This document shows positions 18,621 to 25,863 of a stretch of DNA of 64,000 nucleotides, one piece after another. Source of the stretch: Campylobacterota bacterium (lineage in GTDB: Bacteria > Babelota > Babeliae > Babelales > RVW-14); NCBI GenBank assembly GCA_020633995.1, contig JACKCO010000003.1, positions 124,001 to 188,000 of the forward strand, given 5' to 3'. A program made the position numbers and the translations under genes. The stretch's first letter is position 1. The number at the start of each line of letters is the position of its first letter. The notes beneath the pieces are model-generated. The model had not been told where the DNA came from. It ran no database searches and saw nothing but the letters and a program-made list of their open reading frames with translations.

Positions 18621-18634
18621 AAAAAGGTGAAGTG

Positions 18635-19165
18635 GTGTACGCAAAATTATTTCGTGACATTCTTGTTTTTGCTTTTTTAACCGCCATCCTTTGTGTCTGG
18701 TTTGCTGTCTTTATTTTCATTCACGGCATCGCCAAAGGAATCCATCTAGGCTTTCTTGCATGGTCATTTTATGTACTTTGTTTTCCTGCAACACACGGAC
18801 GCCTTGTGTATGGCATGCTCACTCGTTTTAAATATAATCGCACAACCTTGACTGAACCATTCGCCTGGTCCATTGCTGCAATTTTAAACATCGTCACCAT
18901 TCTCGCTCGCCCCAGTATTTACCACAAAAGTGTTACCAGCAGATTGCTTTTCCACATTCTTTCAGATCCATACCCTCGTTGGTTGATTTTATTTGTTGCT
19001 GCCATCGGCACATTTTATCGTATGATTGTTGGCATCGATGAGTACTACAAAAATCATCGAAAACACTTCATTTATCATCAGCTGATCAACATCATAGGCA
19101 TGGCCGTTACCCTCTACCTTGCCTCTGAGCCACTCATTGTCATTTTTAACTCAACATCAGCCTAA
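18635..19165 (+). CDS. Multi-spanning membrane protein of unknown function
   Basis: About 176 residues. The frame is open back through the tRNA, so the start must lie after base 18620. Two GTG codons (18632, 18635) follow AAAGGTGA; the second gives the better spacing. Hydrophobic segments at residues ~8-30, ~35-52, ~82-98, ~118-135 and ~155-172 indicate four or five membrane helices. No motif recognised. The gene begins 14 bases after the tRNA and is probably read from the same promoter, which would make it a tRNA-linked transcript. The next gene is about 100 bases downstream. Confidence 0.7.
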   Translation: MYAKLFRDILVFAFLTAILCVWFAVFIFIHGIAKGIHLGFLAWSFYVLCFPATHGRLVYGMLTRFKYNRTTLTEPFAWSIAAILNIVTILARPSIYHKSVTSRLLFHILSDPYPRWLILFVAAIGTFYRMIVGIDEYYKNHRKHFIYHQLINIIGMAVTLYLASEPLIVIFNSTSA

Positions 19166-19194
19166 AAAAATCCTAAAATCCAATAAAAATCGCC

Positions 19195-19222
19195 TTTACT
19201 TCTTCTTGTTGTACGGTATACT
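19195..19222 (+). promoter_or_regulatory. Possible promoter upstream of secreted hypothetical / uvrB
   Basis: TTTACT (19195-19200) and TATACT (19217-19222) spaced by 16 bases, 48 bases before the ATG at 19270. The -10 is good, the -35 is weak. Confidence 0.3.
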
Positions 19223-19269
19223 TCAGTACCTTAAAAAATGTTGCTAATACACATAAAAAATGGGATTTT

Positions 19270-20043
19270 ATGAAAAAAATAAAACACACACTACTGGTGT
19301 GCCTTATTGCATCATCTGCCATAGCTACGACATGCCCCCCTATAACCGCAAGAAATCTCGAACAGGTGAGGAGTGAACTTCTATCATTAGCTCACGAGCA
19401 AAGCAATCTTGTCCCCAAGGGCATAGCTGTTGCTAATGGCCTATGGCTGCTCAACGGCTATCTTAATGAAACTGAAGCCCAGTACGAATGCACAACTTTA
19501 TCTGAAGCACTTATAGAAGTATTAGACCACATGCCACATACTGAATTTGAGGAATTGGCAAAAAAAGCAAAAATACAAACAAACGCGGGAGTGGGAAACA
19601 GTACCATTATCAACAGCTACTATAGACAACACGCTTTTTCTTTTAATGACAAAAATAAAACTGAACTCTTCACCAAGCTTGGAGAGTTCCTCACAGAAAA
19701 AAATGATACAGAGGCTGAGTTTCTTTCTGCCCTGAACCATGGCGCAAAGCTTGCAGAAAGCGAAACCGACAGGGAAACAAAAGAAATCAAAGAACGCTTC
19801 TGGTCGCTTCTCATACAAAGCGCCTCTAGTCAGGTTCCAACGCTTCAAAAGAAAAATATTAAAACGTACGCTTGGCTATGCAGGCTAAAACAAAAGCTTA
19901 ACGCTCGTCGCGACAATACAACTACCCACGGCAAATTAGCCAGACAACTGGACAGCATCCTTAGTTGGGCGCGACATACTCATGTAGTAGAATTAGTCAT
20001 AAATAGGCCTTTGAAAAACAACGGGAGAATTGCTAAGCTTTGA
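19270..20043 (+). CDS. Secreted hypothetical protein
   Basis: 257 residues; ATG preceded by GGGA. Residues 1-19 form a short signal peptide (KKIKHTLLVCLIASSAIATT). The mature part is hydrophilic and helical, with no recognised domain. It ends four bases before the ATG of uvrB, so the two genes share a transcript and may be translationally coupled, although their functions look unrelated. I cannot assign a role. Confidence 0.7.
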   Translation: MKKIKHTLLVCLIASSAIATTCPPITARNLEQVRSELLSLAHEQSNLVPKGIAVANGLWLLNGYLNETEAQYECTTLSEALIEVLDHMPHTEFEELAKKAKIQTNAGVGNSTIINSYYRQHAFSFNDKNKTELFTKLGEFLTEKNDTEAEFLSALNHGAKLAESETDRETKEIKERFWSLLIQSASSQVPTLQKKNIKTYAWLCRLKQKLNARRDNTTTHGKLARQLDSILSWARHTHVVELVINRPLKNNGRIAKL

Positions 20044-20047
20044 TATT

Positions 20048-22042
20048 ATGTCAAAGTCTAGCATCTTCCATTTAAAAGCTCCTTACAAACCAGCTGGCTC
20101 ACAGCCACAAGCAATCGAGCAGCTCAATACCGGCAGACCCTGCAAGTCAACCCTTTTGGGGGTCACAGGTTCTGGCAAGACGTTTACACTGGCAAATGTC
20201 ATTGCTCAGCAAAACAAGCCCGTACTGGTGCTTTCGCCCAATAAAACGTTGGCCGCACAGCTGTATGAAGAGTTCTCACTCTTTTTTCCCGACAACAAAG
20301 TTTGTTATTTTGTCTCGTACTATGACTATTATCAACCAGAATCATACCTACCAGCACAAGACATTTACATCCCAAAAGAGACCAAGGTTAATGCCGAAAT
20401 TGAACGGCTACGCGTAGAAGCAACTGCATCAATTATTAACCGACCAGACACTATTGTTGTCGCGTCAGTCTCTGCTATCTACTCGCTTGGTAACCCGGCT
20501 GACTATCGAGAAATGTCTTTTAGTATTAAAGTTGGGCAAAAACTTTCACGCAAAGAATTGATTGATCAACTCATCACTACGCAGTACAAACGCAACGACG
20601 TTGACCTGACCGCTGCCGGCAACTTTAAGGTCGTTGGCAGTACCATCACCATCAACGTACCCTACATGCACGACAATTTGCGCATTGAGCTGTTTGGTGA
20701 GGAAATCGAGCTGATTGAACTTGTTGACAAGCAAGAGCACAAGGTACTGCGCACACTCAAAGATTTTCTTATTTTTCCTGCAAAGCATTTTATCACACCA
20801 CAAGACAAGCGAGAGTCTGCTATTGCTCAAATTGAAAATGATCTTGAGCATGAAGTTGCTACAATGACCAACCCGCTCTACAAAGAACGCTTGCAAACTC
20901 GTATTAATCATGACGTTGATATGCTCAAGCAAACGGGTTACTGTACAGGCATTGAAAATTATTCACGCTATTTTGACGGGCGAAAACCAGGTGAGGCGCC
21001 CTACACACTCTTCGACTTTTTTGATGAAAACTTTTTGCTTATCATTGATGAGTCACACATTACCGTGCCACAGTTTCGTGGCATGTACAACGGAGACCGT
21101 GCCCGTAAAAAAGCACTCATTGAATACGGCTTTCGTCTAAACTCAGCCTTTGACAACCGACCGCTCAAGTTTGATGAAATTGAGCGTTTCTTTAACAACG
21201 TGATTTTTGTCTCAGCAACACCCGGACCATACGAACTTGAAAAATCAGACCACATTGCCCAACAAATTGTACGGCCAACAGGAATTATTGACCCTCCTAT
21301 TGAAATTGTTGGACGAGAGGGACAGCTCACACACTTGATGGAACAAATCCAACAAACCAATAAAAAAGGCTGGCGCACCTTGATCACGGTGCTCACCAAA
21401 AAAGCGGCTGAGACGCTAGCAAAATATCTAGAGCAACAGAAAATTAAAGTCTGCTATATGCACTCTGAAATTAAAACACCTGAACGAACCAAGTTGCTGT
21501 ATAAACTACGCACTGGGGTTTTTGATTGTTTGGTTGGTATCAACTTGCTGCGTGAAGGCCTTGATCTACCTGAAGTGGGTTTGGTTGCCATTATGGACGC
21601 GGACATTGAAGGCTTTTTACGAGATGAACGCTCACTCATCCAGACTATTGGACGTGCAGCACGTAATACCGAGAGCAAGGTTATTTTGTACGCTGACAAA
21701 GTGACAGGCTCTATGAAGGGTGCTCTTGCTGAAGCCAAACGACGACGAGATGCCCAAGCGGCTTACAACAAAGAGCACGGTATCACGCCTAAAAATGTCG
21801 CACGTGATGTTAAGCAAAGCATTACACAGCTGCAAGAACGTATTGCCAAAGCATCGGCCGCATCAAAAACACGCCAAATCAGAAAACCTAAAAACGCTGA
21901 ACAAGCACAAGCGCTTATTCAAGAACTTGAAATTGAAATGCAACAGGCTGCTGAAGAACTTGATTTTGAAAAGGCTATTGCATTGCGTGATAAAATTTTG
22001 GGATTGCGTAAAACATTTGGTGATGAACTAAAACAAACGTAA
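20048..22042 (+). CDS. uvrB: UvrABC excinuclease subunit B
   Basis: 664 residues, normal for UvrB. It is the damage-verifying helicase of nucleotide excision repair, loaded by UvrA and then bound by UvrC. Walker A is GVTGSGKTFTLAN (~residue 34). The beta-hairpin signature YYDYYQPESYLPAQDIYIPK follows, then the Walker B-type IIDESH, VSATPGPYE, and the C-terminal helicase motifs GLDLPEVGLV and QTIGRAARN. A UVR domain closes the protein (IQELEIEMQQAAEELDFEKA), which contacts UvrC. The ATG at 20048 (MSKSSIFHLKAPYKPAG) matches the usual UvrB N-terminus; a TTG at 20030 was rejected because GGGAG would be only two bases from it. uvrA and uvrC are not in the window. Confidence 0.97.
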   Translation: MSKSSIFHLKAPYKPAGSQPQAIEQLNTGRPCKSTLLGVTGSGKTFTLANVIAQQNKPVLVLSPNKTLAAQLYEEFSLFFPDNKVCYFVSYYDYYQPESYLPAQDIYIPKETKVNAEIERLRVEATASIINRPDTIVVASVSAIYSLGNPADYREMSFSIKVGQKLSRKELIDQLITTQYKRNDVDLTAAGNFKVVGSTITINVPYMHDNLRIELFGEEIELIELVDKQEHKVLRTLKDFLIFPAKHFITPQDKRESAIAQIENDLEHEVATMTNPLYKERLQTRINHDVDMLKQTGYCTGIENYSRYFDGRKPGEAPYTLFDFFDENFLLIIDESHITVPQFRGMYNGDRARKKALIEYGFRLNSAFDNRPLKFDEIERFFNNVIFVSATPGPYELEKSDHIAQQIVRPTGIIDPPIEIVGREGQLTHLMEQIQQTNKKGWRTLITVLTKKAAETLAKYLEQQKIKVCYMHSEIKTPERTKLLYKLRTGVFDCLVGINLLREGLDLPEVGLVAIMDADIEGFLRDERSLIQTIGRAARNTESKVILYADKVTGSMKGALAEAKRRRDAQAAYNKEHGITPKNVARDVKQSITQLQERIAKASAASKTRQIRKPKNAEQAQALIQELEIEMQQAAEELDFEKAIALRDKILGLRKTFGDELKQT

Positions 22043-22128
22043 CTCTATTTTTCGTGCAGACGTTTGCACGTTGAAACGACGCATTGTTGTTCAAAGTGAT
22101 TAATAAGACGACTGGCACTCTAAGTTCG

Positions 22129-22202
22129 TCATTCCCACGAAGGTGGGAATCCAGAACTTGATTTAACCATTATCTGGATCCCCGATCGGCGTCGGGGATG
22201 AC
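22129..22202. repeat. Double palindromic repeat (copies C and D)
   Basis: Two hairpins in mirrored orientation: ATTCCCAC/GTGGGAAT (22131-22138, 22143-22150; loop GAAG) and ATCCCCGA/TCGGGGAT (22178-22185, 22192-22199; loop TCGGCG). The outer ends are GTCATT and GGATGAC, the inner ends CCAG and CTGG, giving a composite inverted repeat. It is in the 419-base spacer 22043-22461, which otherwise holds AT-rich sequence and the MerR-type promoter, with no gene. Confidence 0.8.
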
Positions 22203-22409
22203 CCAAGGTGTACAGCATGCCACTTGAGAAAAAAAGCTTATTCTAAAAATAGAATAAACACTACCAACCGCCGTAGAAAACCCGCAAAAACAATAATCTA
22301 AAATAAACCACAATTCATAAAACCCACACAAAAATTGCATCTACAAGCACAATTCATTACTTTTGAAGTATTGAATTCACAACAATTTAAAAAAATTACA
22401 AAAAACCGC

Positions 22410-22440
22410 TTGACCCTATAGTTGCTATATACCCTATCCT
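22410..22440 (+). promoter_or_regulatory. MerR-type promoter with operator dyad in a 19-bp spacer
   Basis: -35 TTGACC (22410-22415) and -10 TATCCT (22435-22440) are separated by 19 bases, the over-long spacer typical of MerR-family targets. Inside it lies the dyad TATAG-TTG-CTATA (22417-22429). MerR-family proteins bind such dyads and untwist the DNA when they meet their ligand. The gene downstream encodes a MerR/TipAS regulator, so autoregulation is likely. The ATG follows at 22462 after AAGGAG. Confidence 0.75.
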
Positions 22441-22461
22441 CAAATACAAGGAGTTTAAACT

Positions 22462-23436
22462 ATGGCCAAATGGTACGTTAAAGACTTAAGTCAGCTGACT
22501 GGTGTATCTGTGCAAACACTACACCACTACGATCGTATTGGTTTGCTAAAACCAAGTGTAAGACGACCTAATGGCTATCGTTTGTACTCTGAGGATGATT
22601 TATTACGTCTTGAGCAAATTATCGCTTTAAAATTCTTTGGGTTTGAGTTGTCTCAAATCAAAGAGTTTTTGGCTGGCAATGCGGGGACTCTTGAGCATTT
22701 CACCGTTCAAGCAAAGCTACTGGAACAAAAAGCAAACAAATTGCTTGAGGCAAGTACTGTGCTTAACAGTGTTATCGCAGATGTCTCTGACGATAAATCT
22801 ATCCCTTGGGAAAACATTATTACGTTAATTAAAGGATATCGTATGATACAAGAACTTGAGCATTCCTGGGTTAAAGAAATTTTTACCCCAGACGAATTAA
22901 AACAGTATGCAACATTTGAGTCTGAAATGGTAAGCAACGCAAGCCCCCAACAAATGGCTGCATTTCAAAAAAACTGGTCCAACCTGGTAAGCGAGATTAA
23001 TAAAAATCTTGATACTGATCCAAGCTCTGCAACAGGCATTGCCATTGGTAAAAAATGTATGGATCTGATCAACAGCGTGTATGGTAAAAAATATGCCCAT
23101 CTGCGCACCAAGAAATTCAAGCAAGGTTTTTTACAGGGCAAGGGCCTTGATGAAATAAGCCTGACCCCAAAAGCAGTTGCCTGGCTTGATAAAGCAACAA
23201 CTGCGTACTGGCAAGACCGCATCTACAAGGTTTTAAGCAAGGTAGGGTCTGGCAGCTCAGATGAAACAATTTACATGCTTTGGAGCAGCCTACTAGATGA
23301 ACTATGCGGTGAAGATGACCATCATAAAAAGGAAGTTTATGACATCGCAATAGCAGATGCCAAGGTCAGCAAGGCTGCAAAAGAATGGCTCAAAGCATTA
23401 CGCAAACTCATCACAAGTAGCCGCCATCTTTTATAA
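22462..23436 (+). CDS. MerR-family regulator with TipAS-type ligand domain
   Basis: 324 residues. The N-terminal ~70 residues are a MerR winged helix (VKDLSQLTGVSVQTLHHYDR, then RRPNGYRLYSEDDLLRLEQI). A short coiled coil (~80-110) follows, as in MerR dimers. The region ~130-250 resembles the TipAS antibiotic-recognition domain (IQELEHSWVKEIFTPDELKQ, then SPQQMAAFQKNW). About 75 more residues extend beyond the usual TipAL length and are helical. TipAL-type proteins bind thiopeptide or other drug-like ligands and activate their own promoter; the upstream 19-bp-spacer promoter fits this. No transporter or resistance gene is adjacent, so the regulon is unknown. Confidence 0.88.
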   Translation: MAKWYVKDLSQLTGVSVQTLHHYDRIGLLKPSVRRPNGYRLYSEDDLLRLEQIIALKFFGFELSQIKEFLAGNAGTLEHFTVQAKLLEQKANKLLEASTVLNSVIADVSDDKSIPWENIITLIKGYRMIQELEHSWVKEIFTPDELKQYATFESEMVSNASPQQMAAFQKNWSNLVSEINKNLDTDPSSATGIAIGKKCMDLINSVYGKKYAHLRTKKFKQGFLQGKGLDEISLTPKAVAWLDKATTAYWQDRIYKVLSKVGSGSSDETIYMLWSSLLDELCGEDDHHKKEVYDIAIADAKVSKAAKEWLKALRKLITSSRHLL

Positions 23437-23457
23437 CACATATTTAATCAAACAACT

Positions 23458-23484
23458 GTTGCCTCAACTTCGTGTTGGGGCAAC
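23458..23484 (+). terminator. Hairpin after the MerR regulator gene
   Basis: 11-bp stem GTTGCCTCAAC / GTTGGGGCAAC (one G-T pair) around TTCGT, 21 bases after the regulator's stop. There is no strong T run after it, so it may be a weak terminator or an mRNA 3'-end structure. Confidence 0.5.
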
Positions 23485-23636
23485 ACAATCTTAAAGCGGT
23501 CTAACTTTCCCTCCATCCATTAAGACTCACGATCTTTGCCTTTTGTCACACTCGACACTACAATGAAATTTATCACTACAATCTTTGTTTTCGTGTTCAA
23601 ACATTAACTATTTTTTTAGGTAAAAGGAGAACCCGT

Positions 23637-24215
23637 ATGAATTTTTTATGTATTTTTTATGTAACAGCGGTTATGTCTACACTTGCTCTGCAATCACTCC
23701 TACCAATGCAAACAGAAAAATATGAAGAATGTACACCGTACAGGACTGAGGTCAGACGCTACTTTACTAATGAAAAACAAGGACAAAGTAGCCAGAGTAA
23801 CGAAATAAAAATACTCGATTCCAAGGGGTTTTATAAACTTACTTCTCAAAATGACACTGTTTTTTTATACAACTTTAAGGGGGGCAATGAAAAAGAAATA
23901 CAATCATTTCAAATGCCATACCCTGTATTGCAAGGTGCTGCACTAATTAAGAATGGATCACTGTTAGCAGTTCTAGAAAATAATAATATAATCTCTATAT
24001 TAGATACACAAACTCAACAAGCAACTAAAACAATAAACTGTTACTGTGAATTCCCTCAACACAAATTTAGAATTGTTTCTTTGTTCAGCGATGACACTTA
24101 TCTTTTTGTTGTATACGAAATCGCATTCACCGCTTATACGGGTGCTCGCGTAACTGATAAAATTGACCTAGAAAAAGTTCCACTTTCCCAACAAGCAGGC
24201 TGTATTATTTCGTAA
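23637..24215 (+). CDS. Secreted protein with WD40/YVTN-like stretch, first of a tandem pair
   Basis: 192 residues; ATG preceded by AAAAGGAG at ideal spacing. Residues 1-24 are a signal peptide ending in LLPMQ. The centre has the pattern FQMPYPVLQGAALIKNGSLL with AVLENNNIISILDTQTQQAT, which is like one or two propeller blades of the WD40/YVTN type, but far too short for a full propeller. The next gene carries the same elements (FKMPYPVAQGATLSRDGSQL), so the two are tandem paralogues. Function unknown; they could assemble a propeller from several chains or bind a partner as small modules. Confidence 0.72.
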   Translation: MNFLCIFYVTAVMSTLALQSLLPMQTEKYEECTPYRTEVRRYFTNEKQGQSSQSNEIKILDSKGFYKLTSQNDTVFLYNFKGGNEKEIQSFQMPYPVLQGAALIKNGSLLAVLENNNIISILDTQTQQATKTINCYCEFPQHKFRIVSLFSDDTYLFVVYEIAFTAYTGARVTDKIDLEKVPLSQQAGCIIS

Positions 24216-24364
24216 GCCCTGAAACAAATCAAGAAAATCTACACTCATAACCAGGCGTTTGCATTCCAGATAGCCCAGTGCTACAATTGCCCGACTTATT
24301 GCTACAAGTTTTTTTGTTATGTTTTAGAATTAACCAAGTTTTTTATATGCAAGGATTTTTCAAC

Positions 24365-25105
24365 ATGAACTTTTCACACATTTTTTTTGCAGTAGCACTA
24401 CTATCAACGTTGGCTGTGCAGCCACTTTTGTCAATGCAAATGGACACAGAACAGGAAAATAGCCGGGTTAACGAATTTGTTGACCAGGTTTATCAAGGCA
24501 CCTTTTATAAAATACCAATGTTTAGCACTCTAGCTTCGTCAAGCGAACCTCTCGCGAAGATGCTACAAGAACCAGATAACCAAGAAAAAAGACTACTAAG
24601 CTCTACAAGAGATCGTCAGCTTATGCTTTATGCGGAAGGCAACTTTGTTGTTTTGTATCACATGGTAGAACGTCAAAGACATGAGCCAGCAACACTTACA
24701 AAGCCCTACTCCATAACCTATGCTCCTACCCTAGAAGAAGACATAGTAAAAACATTTAAAATGCCCTACCCTGTAGCACAAGGCGCTACCTTAAGTCGTG
24801 ATGGATCTCAACTTGTTGTCTTAGAAGAAAACAACATAATTTCTGTATGGGATACAAACACCTGGAAAGTACTCAAAAAAATAGATTGTTATAGCCAAGA
24901 AAAAAATCGCAAAATTTTGAAAATTATGATCAATCCGGTTAACGACGAATTACTAGTTTTTTCCACTAATTACACTTTAACGTTCTATGGAGAAATTGAC
25001 CTGAGCACTGTCTTTTGTGATAGAATCCTGCTTGACCAGGTTCCAGCATACGTCGAACCAAGCATTGTCGAGCAAAGAAACCTTGATAGGTGCATTATTT
25101 CATAA
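24365..25105 (+). CDS. Secreted protein with WD40/YVTN-like stretch, second of a tandem pair
   Basis: 246 residues from the ATG at 24365 (AAGGA nine bases upstream). An ATG at 24278 is in frame but would bury the signal peptide. The signal sequence MNFSHIFFAVALLSTLAVQP is close to that of the upstream gene, as is the blade-like segment (VVLEENNIISVWDTNTWKVL). An insert of about 50 residues after the signal accounts for the greater length. Both proteins end in a similar tail (CIIS). It stops seven bases before the AbrB-type antitoxin gene, so the toxin-antitoxin pair may be read from this transcript too. Confidence 0.72.
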   Translation: MNFSHIFFAVALLSTLAVQPLLSMQMDTEQENSRVNEFVDQVYQGTFYKIPMFSTLASSSEPLAKMLQEPDNQEKRLLSSTRDRQLMLYAEGNFVVLYHMVERQRHEPATLTKPYSITYAPTLEEDIVKTFKMPYPVAQGATLSRDGSQLVVLEENNIISVWDTNTWKVLKKIDCYSQEKNRKILKIMINPVNDELLVFSTNYTLTFYGEIDLSTVFCDRILLDQVPAYVEPSIVEQRNLDRCIIS

Positions 25106-25112
25106 AGAAGAA

Positions 25113-25361
25113 ATGAAACAAAAAACAACAATCAAAAAACTTAATAACAAAAACATCATTGAGATTGATCAAGAACTACTTGACCAGCTGGGTATTGTTA
25201 TTAATACCCAGCTGGTCATAACAACAGACGGCACAACGATCATGATAGCTCCTGTCAAAGATGACGCTAAAAAAGGTACATCTGAAAAAGAGTTCGAAGT
25301 AATCGTTGATGAAGTCACTAAGGCATACGGCCCGGTGTTAAAAAAACTTGCTGATAGCTAG
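25113..25361 (+). CDS. AbrB/SpoVT-type antitoxin
   Basis: 82 residues. The ATG at 25113 begins MKQKTTIKKLNNKNIIEIDQ, and the N-terminal half has the swapped-hairpin AbrB/MazE pattern of short beta strands (ELLDQLGIVINTQLVITTDG, TTIMIAP). The C-terminal tail (FEVIVDEVTKAYGPVLKKLA) is helical and would be the toxin-binding part. The Doc-like toxin starts five bases after the stop, the usual antitoxin-first order. Antitoxins of this class normally bind their own promoter. A perfect 15-bp inverted repeat lies within the coding sequence (25182-25217). An upstream in-frame start at 25017 overlaps the previous gene and was rejected. Confidence 0.78.
   Translation: MKQKTTIKKLNNKNIIEIDQELLDQLGIVINTQLVITTDGTTIMIAPVKDDAKKGTSEKEFEVIVDEVTKAYGPVLKKLADS
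25182..25217. repeat. Perfect 15-bp inverted repeat inside the antitoxin gene
   Basis: GACCAGCTGGGTATT (25182-25196) and AATACCCAGCTGGTC (25203-25217) with loop GTTATT. In RNA this would be a very stable hairpin in the middle of the antitoxin coding region, 150 bases before the toxin start. Confidence 0.95.
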
Positions 25362-25366
25362 CCAAG

Positions 25367-25774
25367 ATGACACACTTTCTAACGCAACAGCAAGTACTGT
25401 ACTTGCACAACACTTCATTAATACTGTATGGTGGTAGCTCAGGCATTCGTAGCACAGAGCTGCTGAGCTCAGCACTCGCTCAACCACAAGCACAGTTTGG
25501 CAACCAACTACTGCATGCAACAGTCTATGAACAAGCAAGTGCATACCTGTTTCACATCATTAAAAACCACCCGTTTGTTGATGGCAACAAACGCACCGCT
25601 TTGTTGTGCTGGCTTGTATTTTTAAAACTTAACGGGCATGCATGCACACTCAATCATGATCAACTATTTGCTTTGGCCATAGGAGCATCAAGTTCGCGAA
25701 TTGACAAAAAGATGCTTCATGACATTTTGGCTACCAACAATGTGACCACAGCAGCAGCCAAAGAAACCACATAA
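25367..25774 (+). CDS. Doc-type Fic-fold toxin (death-on-curing family)
   Basis: 135 residues. The active-site motif is HPFVDGNKRTA (~residues 66-76), which matches the Doc version HxFx(D/N)xNKR and not the AMPylating Fic motif with GNGR. P1 Doc phosphorylates EF-Tu and stops translation. The N-terminal part (LYLHNTSLILYGGSSGIRST) matches the family start, where the segment before GGSSGIR positions the substrate. It follows the AbrB-type antitoxin by five bases. Doc is more often paired with Phd; the AbrB partner is a known variation. No inhibitory motif is seen in the toxin itself, so neutralisation should come from the antitoxin. Confidence 0.88.
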   Translation: MTHFLTQQQVLYLHNTSLILYGGSSGIRSTELLSSALAQPQAQFGNQLLHATVYEQASAYLFHIIKNHPFVDGNKRTALLCWLVFLKLNGHACTLNHDQLFALAIGASSSRIDKKMLHDILATNNVTTAAAKETT

Positions 25775-25863
25775 ATCAATTGACTAAATCAGCGCTTTTA
25801 GGCAATCTTTGAGAATACGCTTTGATCAATCGTTAGGCATTTTTTTACAGGTAGAAATAGAAA

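Noticed and set aside
18560..18634. N-terminal extension of the membrane protein through the tRNA gene
   Set aside because: The frame is open across tRNA-Ala, but the first residues would be translated tRNA sequence; GTG starts after AAAGGTGA fit better.
20030..20047. TTG start for uvrB
   Set aside because: GGGAG is too close to it, and the ATG at 20048 gives the standard UvrB N-terminus.
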